From Butyricimonas virosa (GTDB taxonomy: Bacteria; Bacteroidota; Bacteroidia; Bacteroidales; Marinifilaceae), in NCBI RefSeq assembly GCF_025148635.1, contig NZ_CP102269.1, positions 1,054,001 through 1,118,000 on the forward strand: a DNA stretch of 64,000 bases, read 5' to 3'. Each line of letters begins with the position of its first letter. Position 1 is the stretch's first letter. The notes beneath the pieces were generated by a model. It saw nothing but the letters and a program-made list of their open reading frames with translations, was not told the origin of the DNA and searched no databases. The position numbers were made by a program, and so were the translations under genes. Below, in pieces: positions 27,167 through 36,671 of this stretch.

Positions 27167-28639
27167 TTATTGAATCTCACCTTGTCTCGCACCCATCTCC
27201 CGTGACGGATTCTGAACAAGAGCCCTGTTTTGCAATACGACACTGTTAGGAAATGGTATTGTATACATGGGATCACCCTGTTGCAGTACATATTCATACA
27301 CCGCTCCTCCTTTTTCAGCCTTATACGTGTGTTTGATTTCCGGCATTCCTTGACGACGTAAATCAAACCAACGATGGCCTTCAAAACAAAGTTCTTTTCG
27401 ACGTTCCAACCGGATCGCATCCAGAAGCGCCTGACCACTCAGATTTACATCCGTGTAACCGATCACGCGGGTCTTCCGGAATGCATTCAATTCGGCCAAC
27501 GCCAACCCTTCCTCTCCGGAAAGAGCGTAAGCTTCCATCCGGTTCAAAAACGCTTCTGCCGAACGGACAGATTGTCCTAACTCCGAACTACTCATTGGTT
27601 TTTTCAGATACACCGAATTGTCATCACTCGCAGTTTTGAGCGCATAAGCCAAAAAACGTTGGTCATTCACCTGATCCCATAAAACCCGGAAAGCGGGTGC
27701 TGTTCCCGGTTGATATTCCCAATGATTCGCAACCGCACTCGGCCCGAAAAGCCATTCAACCTCGGGGTTATTATAAGATATCGGGGCATAACCGTTATCC
27801 GCCAGAATAACATCCAAATTATTTACCATATTCAATAACCCGATTCCTTGCTTTTCTGCTTTCTCCACCTCGGCAATACACTCTTTATAATTCTCCATGT
27901 ACAGATAAACCCGGGAAAGCAGGATATGAATGGCCGGCTGATTGATCCGGAAATTCTTACGCATAATCGGAAGAGGGTCCAGCAAACGGGCTGCCTCCAG
28001 CAAATCTTTCAGAATCACCTCTTCATAAATATACCCCACGGTGGAACGTTCAATGTTCTTTTCCGTCAAATTGGAAATCAACCGAACCGGAACCCCTAAA
28101 GCGTCCTTATTATGGTTATAGGGTTCCCCATAAATATTAACCAACTGGAAATACAGTAACGCTCTTACAGCAAGTGCTTCAGCCTTCACCCGATCCCGAT
28201 CGTCCTGTGTCCCTATGGCCTCATCAATATAATCCAGCACGGCGTTACATCCCAATATTTTTGAATAGAACTGGGCGTACGTGGTAGAACTTGCCGTTTC
28301 ATTGATCTCACTATCGTAACCATCATAATCGGCAAGAGTCGGTTGCCATGAATAGATCGGGAACTGGGTGATAGCATTTGCAGTTTCCACGGTTCCCTCC
28401 GGGTTCCACGGACTTGCATAAGTCAAAAAATGCGCACAATCATCATCCATCAAGGATAAGAAAGAAAAGTTCGGAGTCGACTCATCGGGATACCCCGTAC
28501 CCAGCAATAGTTCCGAGAAGTCAGATGTCGTCTTCGGGATTACCTCACTCTGGGATTCTTCTTCTAAAAAATCTCCACAAGAACCCAACACAAACGATCC
28601 CATGATAGCTCCTAAAATAAATATCTTGTTTTTCATCAT
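27167..28639 (-). CDS. SusD/RagB-family outer-membrane lipoprotein (locus C)
   Basis: This is a 490-aa lipoprotein with lipobox LGSC (Cys21), followed by GDFLEEESQSEVIPKT, typical of SusD. It has a helical core with AEALAVRALLYFQLVNIYG and the C-terminal signature RRKELCFEGHRWFDLRRQGM. It should cap the SusC encoded 20 nt upstream and bind substrate at the cell surface. Confidence 0.95.
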   Translation of the reverse strand: MMKNKIFILGAIMGSFVLGSCGDFLEEESQSEVIPKTTSDFSELLLGTGYPDESTPNFSFLSLMDDDCAHFLTYASPWNPEGTVETANAITQFPIYSWQPTLADYDGYDSEINETASSTTYAQFYSKILGCNAVLDYIDEAIGTQDDRDRVKAEALAVRALLYFQLVNIYGEPYNHNKDALGVPVRLISNLTEKNIERSTVGYIYEEVILKDLLEAARLLDPLPIMRKNFRINQPAIHILLSRVYLYMENYKECIAEVEKAEKQGIGLLNMVNNLDVILADNGYAPISYNNPEVEWLFGPSAVANHWEYQPGTAPAFRVLWDQVNDQRFLAYALKTASDDNSVYLKKPMSSSELGQSVRSAEAFLNRMEAYALSGEEGLALAELNAFRKTRVIGYTDVNLSGQALLDAIRLERRKELCFEGHRWFDLRRQGMPEIKHTYKAEKGGAVYEYVLQQGDPMYTIPFPNSVVLQNRALVQNPSREMGARQGEIQ

Positions 28640-28659
28640 TCTAACAATTATCCGTTCAA

Positions 28660-31600
28660 CTAAAAATTAAGAGTCAACGAGCAAGAAACTGTCCGACGTG
28701 CAGGCCAATTCGCTGTTTCAGGATCACGTCCTTCCCATGCTTTGTCAAAAGCAACAAAGAAAGGATTAGCAAGACTGGCGTTCACGGATGCCCGTCTAAC
28801 CCCAATCTTATTTACCCAAGCATCAGGTAAATCGTATTGCAAGGAAATCTGCCTGCACCGGATAAAATCGGTGTCAGCCACTCTCAAGTCTGATTGGTTA
28901 TACATCGTGTAAGGACTCATTGCAACATACCCTTCAACAGGCAGCTGAATGTTTATTTCATTCGGATTTCCGGCAGGGATCGAGGGAATATTCGTGATTT
29001 TCTCGTCTCCCGGTTTACGCCAACGTTTAAACAAATAACGGGGTGCATTTTGTTCCGGTCTCGGAGCTCCCGCCGTGGCAAAGAAATCCGGAAGAAGGGC
29101 CTGAGCCCCGAATGACATGGCAAAACTAGCACGCAATACCAATCTCTTATACCGTAAAGAAGTATTGAGACCACCGGAAATGTCCGGCTCCATGCAACCA
29201 ATTTTCACCAAATAATCCAAATCATTCTCCGTAACATCTATATCCATATTCTTGAAGGTCGGTCTTCCATTAGCCGGATCCAGCCCGTTAAATGCAAACC
29301 CGTAAAAAGTTCCGTACTTTTCTCCACTAACAATCGCAGTCCCGTTAAGATAATCATCCCGGGTATTTTCCCGTTGATTATTCCGAACTGTATTTCTTAC
29401 CTTACTCGTATTGAAAGAAAGAGACCAAGTGAAATCTTTCGTTCTAACCGGAGTAACACTGACAGCCAGTTCATAACCGCTGTTTTTCATCGTCGTCCCA
29501 TCAACATAAGCATTGGCAACACCATTTTCAATGGGCACTTCCCGGGAAGCCAACACGTGACTGATCTTATTATACCAGCTAAGCCCGGCACTCATTCTTC
29601 CTTGGAAGAAAGAAAAATCGACTCCCAAATTCCAATCTTCTGTCTTCTCCCAACCGAGATCAGGATAAGGTAACGAAACCATCTTCAGCGTGTACTGTTG
29701 AAAATACTTATTCAAACCGCCATCTTTCGCAATCAGATAAGGAGAAACGGCCTCCACTGCATTTCCTCGCCACCCATAAGAGAACGAAATATCAAACATA
29801 TCATACCACGAGGATGCCCAAGCCATAAACGGTTCATTACCAATCCGCCATTTCACCCCGATTGATAAACTGGGATTAAATTTTTTATTTTCATCCTGCC
29901 CAAAGCGGTTGGAAGCATCCATACGGGCATTGAAGTTCATAATATAACGTTCTTTATAACCATACACGGCTGTAAAATACTCACTGACCGTGTTATTTTT
30001 CGTCGTCGTAATCGTGGTTCCAGCCCGCATTTCGTCATGAAGATCTCTAGAATTTTTATGCAACCCGTTTGCGGCAGTTATTTCTGTTGGAACCGTGGCA
30101 AACTTCTCTCCCCGATAGTAAAGATAACCGTACCGCAAGCTCGCATTCCCCTCCTGAGCTACGGAATTGACTTGAAATCCCAAATTCAACGTAAGACGAT
30201 GATCCTCATTAAACATTTTATTATACACTAAACTACTTCTAAAAGAATAGTTTTTCGTCTGGGCATACTCCGATTGCAATAATCCCCCGAACGGCAAGAC
30301 ACTGGCATATTGTTCCGCCGAACTAGGCAAAACTTCTCCCACCTCGTAACCGCGAATTTGGGTTATGTAATGCGTGTTTTCCGTTGCCCAGGACTTAATT
30401 TTATTCGTTGCAAGAGCATAAGATGCAGTTGCCTGAAATTCCAAATCTTTCAACAAATTCAACCGCAAATTCAAAGCAGCCTGCAAGTTCGTACCATCCG
30501 TTTCCGTACCGGAATTATCTCGTTCATTCAATATGTTATAGTTATATGAAAACTTATTCGGGATAGAAAAACTCGTTGCCCCGGCTTTTTCGTGATAATA
30601 CAGGGTTCCATTTTCATGATAAGCAGGAATATCCCGAGCCGTATTCATCGCGTACTCGTAAGGACTTACCCCAAACGCAAAATCCTCCGTTTCCCGATAA
30701 CTGCCGTTCAATTGCAAATCAATGATCAACCGCTTATCCAAACGGAAAGTGGTATTGGAACTAGCCGTCAATGTGGTCATATCATTCCCTTTCGCCTCGC
30801 CCCGAGTACTGTTAATTCCCACGGAGAAACGACTTGAAACTTTTTCCCCTTGAGCGGAGATACTGACATTATGGGCATGGCTAAAACTATTCCGGAATAA
30901 AATATCAAACCAATCCGTATTCATCCTCTCCATTTTCCGGTACTCTTGTTCAAATTGCTGCCGGGTAATCTCCTTCTTTTGCAGTTTCTGGATTAAACCG
31001 GCGTAACCGATGGGCAAAATATTCTGATTATAACTATCCCGATCTTCCCACAATTGTTGAGAAAATCTCATGTGTTCCTGAGAATTCATCATATCATACA
31101 TTCCGTAGTTAGGTTTCATTCCCACGCTAAAATTCCCACTGTACGATATGTTCAAACCGTCCCCTTTCGCCTTCTTGGTCGTGATTACGATAACCCCGTT
31201 GGTTGCTTTCGTCCCGTAAATCGCCGTGGCTGACGCATCCTTCAACACGGTAATCGTTTCTATATCTGCAGGATTAAGCCATGAAATCGCATTGCTGGCC
31301 GTTTCCCGCAATCCATCCATTTCGGAAGAAAGAGGACTTGCATCATCGGGGATCGGGAGAGGATCGGATTGAATCACACCATCCACCACCCAAAGCGGCT
31401 CCTGATTTCCCAACAAGGTTGAAGTTCCACGAATACGGATCTTGGGAGAACCTCCCACTTTTCCCGTTTTGTTTATAACGGACATACCCGGAACCCATCC
31501 CTGCAACATCTGGTCGATGGTAGCCTCTCCGGCCACCTGTATGTCCTCTGCTCGTATTTGTGTCACGGCCCCGACATAACTACCGCGATCAATCGTGGCA

Positions 31601-32256
31601 TAACCGGTAACAATCACATCTTCCAAAGTCTCTGAATCTTCTTGCATAACCACGTTAATCGTATCCTTTCCGGTATATGCCACCTCTCGGGTTTTCATCC
31701 CGATAAAGGAGAAAAGCAACGACAACTTCTCCGTCTTGGGAAGAGTCAAGGCATATCGCCCATTCCCATCAGTCGCCGTACCAATAGTCAAACCTTTAAC
31801 GATCACGGTTACACCCGGTAACGGAAGTTTCTTGTTATCTGTTACCTGACCGACAATCCGGATATCTTTCTTACTCTTATCATCTTCCACCTCATTCTTA
31901 GGCACGATCATGATAAGATCATTTTTAAATTTAAACGTTAAATCCGTATCCTTCAAAATACGATTCAACACCTCTTCCACGGTTTCATTCTCCACCCGTA
32001 ACGACAACTTACCCAATTGTTTCGTTTGCTCCGGATTAAAGAGGAAACACCAACTCGTCTGTTTTTGAATCTCATCCAACAAAACTTTCACCGACACATT
32101 CTTCAGGTCAAGACTAACCCGCTCTTGTTGAGCAAACGAGCTAGCTGAAAGTGTCAACGTGAAAACACAAATAAACAAGAGACACAATTTCATAAGCATC
32201 AAAAGTTTTTTAACATACCTTCGATAAAATCGATGGCATAATTGTTTTTTTTCCAT
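28660..32256 (-). CDS. SusC/RagA-family TonB-dependent receptor with STN domain (locus C)
   Basis: This is a 1198-aa receptor. A basic N-terminus (RFYRRYVKK) precedes the signal segment (LCLLFICVFTLTLSASSFA). The STN domain (about 45-115), CarboxypepD_reg-like domain (about 130-210, LPLPGVTVIVKG and FSFIGMKTRE), plug (ATIDQMLQGWVPGMSV and ITVLKDASATAIYGTKATNG) and barrel follow. The barrel ends in RRTVSCSLTLNF. The STN domain marks a receptor that signals to the FecR at 32361. Its plug differs clearly from those of loci A and B, so the substrate probably differs. Confidence 0.96.
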   Translation of the reverse strand: MEKKQLCHRFYRRYVKKLLMLMKLCLLFICVFTLTLSASSFAQQERVSLDLKNVSVKVLLDEIQKQTSWCFLFNPEQTKQLGKLSLRVENETVEEVLNRILKDTDLTFKFKNDLIMIVPKNEVEDDKSKKDIRIVGQVTDNKKLPLPGVTVIVKGLTIGTATDGNGRYALTLPKTEKLSLLFSFIGMKTREVAYTGKDTINVVMQEDSETLEDVIVTGYATIDRGSYVGAVTQIRAEDIQVAGEATIDQMLQGWVPGMSVINKTGKVGGSPKIRIRGTSTLLGNQEPLWVVDGVIQSDPLPIPDDASPLSSEMDGLRETASNAISWLNPADIETITVLKDASATAIYGTKATNGVIVITTKKAKGDGLNISYSGNFSVGMKPNYGMYDMMNSQEHMRFSQQLWEDRDSYNQNILPIGYAGLIQKLQKKEITRQQFEQEYRKMERMNTDWFDILFRNSFSHAHNVSISAQGEKVSSRFSVGINSTRGEAKGNDMTTLTASSNTTFRLDKRLIIDLQLNGSYRETEDFAFGVSPYEYAMNTARDIPAYHENGTLYYHEKAGATSFSIPNKFSYNYNILNERDNSGTETDGTNLQAALNLRLNLLKDLEFQATASYALATNKIKSWATENTHYITQIRGYEVGEVLPSSAEQYASVLPFGGLLQSEYAQTKNYSFRSSLVYNKMFNEDHRLTLNLGFQVNSVAQEGNASLRYGYLYYRGEKFATVPTEITAANGLHKNSRDLHDEMRAGTTITTTKNNTVSEYFTAVYGYKERYIMNFNARMDASNRFGQDENKKFNPSLSIGVKWRIGNEPFMAWASSWYDMFDISFSYGWRGNAVEAVSPYLIAKDGGLNKYFQQYTLKMVSLPYPDLGWEKTEDWNLGVDFSFFQGRMSAGLSWYNKISHVLASREVPIENGVANAYVDGTTMKNSGYELAVSVTPVRTKDFTWSLSFNTSKVRNTVRNNQRENTRDDYLNGTAIVSGEKYGTFYGFAFNGLDPANGRPTFKNMDIDVTENDLDYLVKIGCMEPDISGGLNTSLRYKRLVLRASFAMSFGAQALLPDFFATAGAPRPEQNAPRYLFKRWRKPGDEKITNIPSIPAGNPNEINIQLPVEGYVAMSPYTMYNQSDLRVADTDFIRCRQISLQYDLPDAWVNKIGVRRASVNASLANPFFVAFDKAWEGRDPETANWPARRTVSCSLTLNF

Positions 32257-32331
32257 ACATTTGTAAATTAGAACAGTTAAACTTTCAATACGTCACTCTC
32301 CAACAGCGACCTATTGATCTCATTAAAGTTC

Positions 32332-32358
32332 AACGGGAAGGCTCCAACCCTTTCCGTT
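32332..32358 (-). promoter_or_regulatory. Stem-loop immediately after fecR stop (locus C)
   Basis: Ten-nucleotide arms (AACGGGAAGG/CCTTTCCGTT, 9 of 10 paired) enclose a 7-nt loop and begin 2 nt after the fecR stop codon. It takes the same position as the hairpins in loci A, B and D, with a different sequence. Confidence 0.55.
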
Positions 32359-32360
32359 TT

Positions 32361-33542
32361 TTATTTAGATACTATTATAGTTTTTCCGTTTATCGTAAAG
32401 TTTACTCCTACAACATCCGTAATCGCATTCAAAATTTCAGATATATCATTATACCGTTTCATATACCCGGTAAACACCAGTTGTTTAGCAGATTCTGACT
32501 GAAAAAACACGTCAACATCATACCAAAGCGAAAGCGTGTTTAGAATCTGTTCCAAACTCTCGTTCTCAAAGGTAAAATACCCGTCCTTCCAAACCACGTA
32601 CTGCCGCACATCCACTTCTTTCACCTCGAACGTTCCCGCTTCCCGGTCAAAACTGGCTAATTGTCCCGGTTTCATCGTGACCTCCTCGGTCATCCCTCTT
32701 TTTTTGATCCCGACCTTACCGTCAACCAACACGGTGTGAACTTTCCCCGGTTGATGCGTGTTCACGTTAAATTCGGTCCCGTACACGCGAACCTGGACCT
32801 CTTCCATCACCACGTAAAAAGGCCGATTCAAATCCTTCGTCACCTCAAAATAGGCCTCACCCGACAAATAAACTTTCCGCTCCTTTTCATCAAAGCGCAC
32901 CGGATATTTAAGTTCCGAAGCTGAATTCAAGTAGACATTTGTCCCATCCGATAATTTTAACCGGAATTCTCCCCCACGAGGAACTTTCAACGTGTTCATG
33001 GCTAACGCCACTTCTTGCTCCGGGGCTACCAAAGAATCATATTCCAGATTAGCTCCTCCTTGTTTGATCATCACTCCTTTCTCCACTTCTATTTCTCGCT
33101 GCTCCTGTACACCATTCAACTCATGAACGGTTTGGTCGGCCGTGATCAATACAGCCCGCGGTCTCCCGGGAGTAATTTTGACCACACGTTCAGAAGCCAT
33201 CGGAAACGTGTCCTTTTCTTGACTCAAGAACCAAAAGCCCACAACAACTGCCAGAGGTAACACGATTACCGCCGCGTATGTCAACATTCTCCTGACATAG
33301 ACACGTCTTTTCCTTTCTCGTGCGGTGGTTTTAAATTTCAGCCAAGCCACCTCGTCATTCAACGAGCAGAAAAGAGAGCTTTCAGAAGAGATACGAATTT
33401 CTTTTTTAATTTTCTCAAAAAGTACCCGATGCTCTTCCGAATCATGTAACCATGCCTCCAGTTCTCCCCATTCCTGTTCGGAGAGTTCTCCTGTCAAGGA
33501 ATGTCGTATTAACCGGGCAATATTTTCATCGTACAGATCCAT
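32361..33542 (-). CDS. FecR-family anti-sigma factor (locus C)
   Basis: This is a 393-aa inner-membrane anti-sigma protein. The N-terminal cytoplasmic part carries SLTGELSEQEWGELEAWLHD. One membrane segment lies at about 86-105 (LTYAAVIVLPLAVVVGFWFL). The periplasmic FecR domain shows VPRGGEFRLKLSDGTNVYL, VYLSGEAYFEV and VYGTEFNVNT, with a C-terminal DUF4974/STN-like domain ending FTINGKTIIVSK. It pairs with the sigma at 33622-34182 and the SusC at 28660-32256. Confidence 0.94.
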   Translation of the reverse strand: MDLYDENIARLIRHSLTGELSEQEWGELEAWLHDSEEHRVLFEKIKKEIRISSESSLFCSLNDEVAWLKFKTTARERKRRVYVRRMLTYAAVIVLPLAVVVGFWFLSQEKDTFPMASERVVKITPGRPRAVLITADQTVHELNGVQEQREIEVEKGVMIKQGGANLEYDSLVAPEQEVALAMNTLKVPRGGEFRLKLSDGTNVYLNSASELKYPVRFDEKERKVYLSGEAYFEVTKDLNRPFYVVMEEVQVRVYGTEFNVNTHQPGKVHTVLVDGKVGIKKRGMTEEVTMKPGQLASFDREAGTFEVKEVDVRQYVVWKDGYFTFENESLEQILNTLSLWYDVDVFFQSESAKQLVFTGYMKRYNDISEILNAITDVVGVNFTINGKTIIVSK

Positions 33543-33621
33543 GATGTCTTTTTATTTTACACCATATACAAGAAAGGGATCAAAAAGTAGCAAATAAAAA
33601 CCAATTATTTTTCAAAAAAAA

Positions 33622-34182
33622 TTACGTCTCGTAGATGTAGGCGTATAAAAGGAAGAGATTTCCCATTTTTTCTTTTAGGATATGAATCGCATTTTGCTTG
33701 TGAGATTTCACGGTCAACACGGAGATTCCCAGTATTTCAGCTATCTCATCATTCTTTTTTCCTTCCAAGTGCAACTCAAAAACCCTCTGACACTTTTCCG
33801 GCAACTCCCGGACTGCCATATATAATTCCCGATAGATTTCTTCCTGCATCAAGCTATAATCCCCCTCTGCCTCCTCACCTGTCGTCTTCACGTAAGAGGC
33901 GTATTTATCTTCAACCTGCCTATGTTTCAAATAATTGGTACACTTATTCTGCACCAGTTCATACAAATAAGCTTTTAATCCCTGATAAGAATTGAACGTT
34001 TTTTTATTCTCCCAAACGGTGATAAAAGTCTCCTGCACAATATCCTCCGCCACATCCAACTGCTCAACCCTCCGCATGGCAAATAACACGAGATAATTCC
34101 GGAATCTCGTGAACAAATCATGAAAAGCGGCCTCATCCTTTACATTTATACGATGAACAAAATCTTGCTCTGTACCATTCAT
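33622..34182 (-). CDS. ECF-type RNA polymerase sigma-70 factor (locus C)
   Basis: This is a 186-aa ECF sigma. Region 2 shows DEAAFHDLFTRFRNYL and AEDIVQETFITVWENKK. Region 4 shows LPEKCQRVFELHLEGKKN and the helix DEIAEILGISVLTVKSHK. An ATG four codons upstream (34194) is possible. The -7 element at 34206-34213 would place the transcript start only about 5 nt before that ATG, whereas the ATG at 34182 leaves a leader of about 17 nt, so I prefer 34182. The C-terminal tail after region 4 is hydrophobic and aromatic (NLFLLYAYIYET). Confidence 0.92.
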   Translation of the reverse strand: MNGTEQDFVHRINVKDEAAFHDLFTRFRNYLVLFAMRRVEQLDVAEDIVQETFITVWENKKTFNSYQGLKAYLYELVQNKCTNYLKHRQVEDKYASYVKTTGEEAEGDYSLMQEEIYRELYMAVRELPEKCQRVFELHLEGKKNDEIAEILGISVLTVKSHKQNAIHILKEKMGNLFLLYAYIYET

Positions 34183-34205
34183 TCTCACTCCCATAGGATT
34201 TTTGA

Positions 34206-34213
34206 CAAAGATA
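34206..34213 (-). promoter_or_regulatory. Candidate -7 promoter element (TATCTTTG) of sigma C
   Basis: This is an exact TAnnTTTG match on the minus strand, preceded by a T-run at about 19 nt. The T-run belongs to the locus D terminator, so terminator and promoter are packed into about 60 bp. Confidence 0.6.
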
Positions 34214-34230
34214 AGATTTCAGGAATAAAT

Positions 34231-34266
34231 AAAAAAATCCGACCGAAAAATAACTTCCGGTCGGAT
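34231..34266 (-). terminator. Intrinsic terminator of locus D
   Basis: A 9-bp perfect stem (ATCCGACCG/CGGTCGGAT) with a 12-nt loop is followed by a T-run on the minus strand. It lies 20 nt after the stop of the GldG-type gene and marks the end of the locus D transcript. Confidence 0.9.
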
Positions 34267-34286
34267 CCCACTATACAACATATTTC

Positions 34287-36647
34287 CTATCGTCCCCTTC
34301 TTCTTAACCAAATAAACAAAGCCAAGAAAAGTAATAAGCCAGGGAAAACACCAAGCAAAGCATAATTAAGAATCTCCGCCCCCGTCTCTCCCACAAATAA
34401 TTTCCGGTCAATTGCATACGGACGTCTTACATCAATAGGCACCTCCCCATCCGACAACCAAAAGAAACTACCTTGAATAATTACATAATTGGCTGCCCAT
34501 AAAGGATTTCTATTACGAGTAAGTTCTCCGTCACTCAAACAATCCGCATCTCCCAAAATAATAATCTTTTGTTCTCGTTCTCCCATCTTACGAGATAATG
34601 CCAAAGCTAACGGGTAAGATTTTTGCACTTCACCCGCATCCGGATTAAATACAACTTCCTGATCCACAATCTCAGTATTCTCCAACTCATTCCAGCAAGT
34701 TGAATCCGACATAAACAACGGTACAACATCAAATCCCTTATCTGTCGTATATTCCAATCCAGCAGCCGTAGGCATGACCGCTACATAATTAGGACGCATC
34801 ATTCCAAAAACATAAGACATCTCCTCTGCTTCTTTCGTGGGCTGAGTCACAATTAAATCTATCGGATTCTTTGGAGCTACAAAACCGGCAAACGGACCAA
34901 GATTAACATTATCCTGTTTTTCTTGTTCAGGATCTTTTGGTTTTTCCGGTTGTATCAAAAATCCATCTACTAATTTTACCCCGAATGGTTCCAAAACCGG
35001 CCCCATCACTCCTTGACGTCCAGGTTCCCCGATGATAACCAAATTACCTCCCCTAGCGACATATTTATCAAAGTTTACTTTCTCGATCTCCGTCATCGGT
35101 TCACGCATCTCAGCTATGACCAAAATGTTAATCTCTGCCGGAACTTCCTTTTCCAACGTGACATCTTTATAATCAAAACCCTGATTTACTAACGCCTGTC
35201 TCATCATCGGCAAATGAGTAAACATACAATAATTACGATCTCCCGGTCGATCTGTCTCCCGCTCTCCATGACCGGACAAAAAACCAATTGTAGGCAATGT
35301 CATTACCATCCGCTTCAAAGCAGCCGTAATCTCTGATTCGAAAGGAAATATCTGGTAATCATCATATAATCTCAAAAAAGTTTTTTCTCCGGATTCTCGT
35401 TCCAACAAGCGTACCGTCCGATTTCCCTCCGTAGTCGTTAAATCAACTTTCGCACGGATTTGTTCCGGGGTCAATATCTTTTGGGGATTCAATTTCTCCA
35501 TCTCGATCACCTTTTTAGCTTTCTCCTCATAACTCATTCCTGGGAATGCCCGTTCCAAATAATCATTTTTAACCGTATCATAATAAAGCACATACTCCAT
35601 ATCTATCTCCGGTTTAAAACGAGTATACTGCTCAAAACGACGAACATCATCATTATAGTTTTTCGGGAACCCCAACCAATTATACTTATCCAAAATATTG
35701 ACATAAGTCGTAATCTTCAATCCTCCTTCCAACTGATTAATAATTTCCTGACTATTAGGCGTCAATGTATTTATTTTCGTATGCGTAGCATCATAATAAC
35801 ACTTGAAAACAGGACGGGAAGACACAAAAGCCAATACTATAGCTACCCCCCACACGCCTGCATATTTCACAAAAGACATTAACCAACTTACCTTCTGTCT
35901 CCTTCCCTGTAAACGTACAATGGTCATCAACAGGAACAACATCACTACAACAATAAAATAGAGCACATCCTCACTACAAATCATCCCGTTCATAAAATTG
36001 TCAGAACGCCCCGTCATACCGAACCAATAAGTAATTTCCCGCACAAACGGTACGGACTGCCACATTCCTTTCACATAGGTCAATACCGCAAGTACAGCTA
36101 ACGTCCCCACGGCCGCCACGATCTGATAAGAAGTCAAACTAGACATGAACAGACCAATAGCCACATAAGCACATAATAACAAGTAAACACCCAAAAGCCC
36201 TGTTAAAATAACCGGAATATCCACGTTCTCAATCGTACACATTCCATAAATTGCATAAACCAACAACACCCCGATTAAAACCAATCCATATGCCAACATG
36301 GCACAATATTTACCCAAAATAATCTGAGTATTCGTAATCGGCGAAGAGTAAAGTAACTTAATAGAACCACTTCCCAACTCCCTGCTCATTAATCCCATTG
36401 TCAATAACGGAATATATAAATACAAATAAGATTGTACCGCAACCAGTAATCCCCTTTGGCCGCCAAAAATACCTAGCGTAAGATTCGCACCATGCCCTCC
36501 CATACTTTGGGAACGCACGATATCCGAGATCATCCCGGTAAACAACATTCCAGTCTGGAACGTGAATATAATCAAAATTAACCAAGCAATCGGGGAATAA
36601 AACAAATCCCGTAATTCCGTTTTCGCTATCTTAAATATCGTTTTCAT
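34287..36647 (-). CDS. Fused GldF-type ABC permease / GldG-type auxiliary protein
   Basis: This is a 786-aa inner-membrane protein. The N-terminal part (about 1-240) is an ABC-2 permease of GldF type, with six hydrophobic segments and the LYSSPITNTQIILGKY loop. A further membrane segment lies near 255-275. A periplasmic ABC_transp_aux (GldG/IFT52-like) domain (about 290-750) follows, with IGFLSGHGERE and GGNLVIIGEPGR, and a final membrane anchor (LLGVFPGLLLFLALFIWL). GldA-GldF-GldG are linked to gliding and secretion in Flavobacteria, but homologues are common in non-gliding Bacteroidetes. It lies 24 nt after its ATPase gene and is the last gene of locus D. Confidence 0.88.
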   Translation of the reverse strand: MKTIFKIAKTELRDLFYSPIAWLILIIFTFQTGMLFTGMISDIVRSQSMGGHGANLTLGIFGGQRGLLVAVQSYLYLYIPLLTMGLMSRELGSGSIKLLYSSPITNTQIILGKYCAMLAYGLVLIGVLLVYAIYGMCTIENVDIPVILTGLLGVYLLLCAYVAIGLFMSSLTSYQIVAAVGTLAVLAVLTYVKGMWQSVPFVREITYWFGMTGRSDNFMNGMICSEDVLYFIVVVMLFLLMTIVRLQGRRQKVSWLMSFVKYAGVWGVAIVLAFVSSRPVFKCYYDATHTKINTLTPNSQEIINQLEGGLKITTYVNILDKYNWLGFPKNYNDDVRRFEQYTRFKPEIDMEYVLYYDTVKNDYLERAFPGMSYEEKAKKVIEMEKLNPQKILTPEQIRAKVDLTTTEGNRTVRLLERESGEKTFLRLYDDYQIFPFESEITAALKRMVMTLPTIGFLSGHGERETDRPGDRNYCMFTHLPMMRQALVNQGFDYKDVTLEKEVPAEINILVIAEMREPMTEIEKVNFDKYVARGGNLVIIGEPGRQGVMGPVLEPFGVKLVDGFLIQPEKPKDPEQEKQDNVNLGPFAGFVAPKNPIDLIVTQPTKEAEEMSYVFGMMRPNYVAVMPTAAGLEYTTDKGFDVVPLFMSDSTCWNELENTEIVDQEVVFNPDAGEVQKSYPLALALSRKMGEREQKIIILGDADCLSDGELTRNRNPLWAANYVIIQGSFFWLSDGEVPIDVRRPYAIDRKLFVGETGAEILNYALLGVFPGLLLFLALFIWLRRRGR

Positions 36648-36671
36648 TTCTACTGCAAATAAAATTTAATA

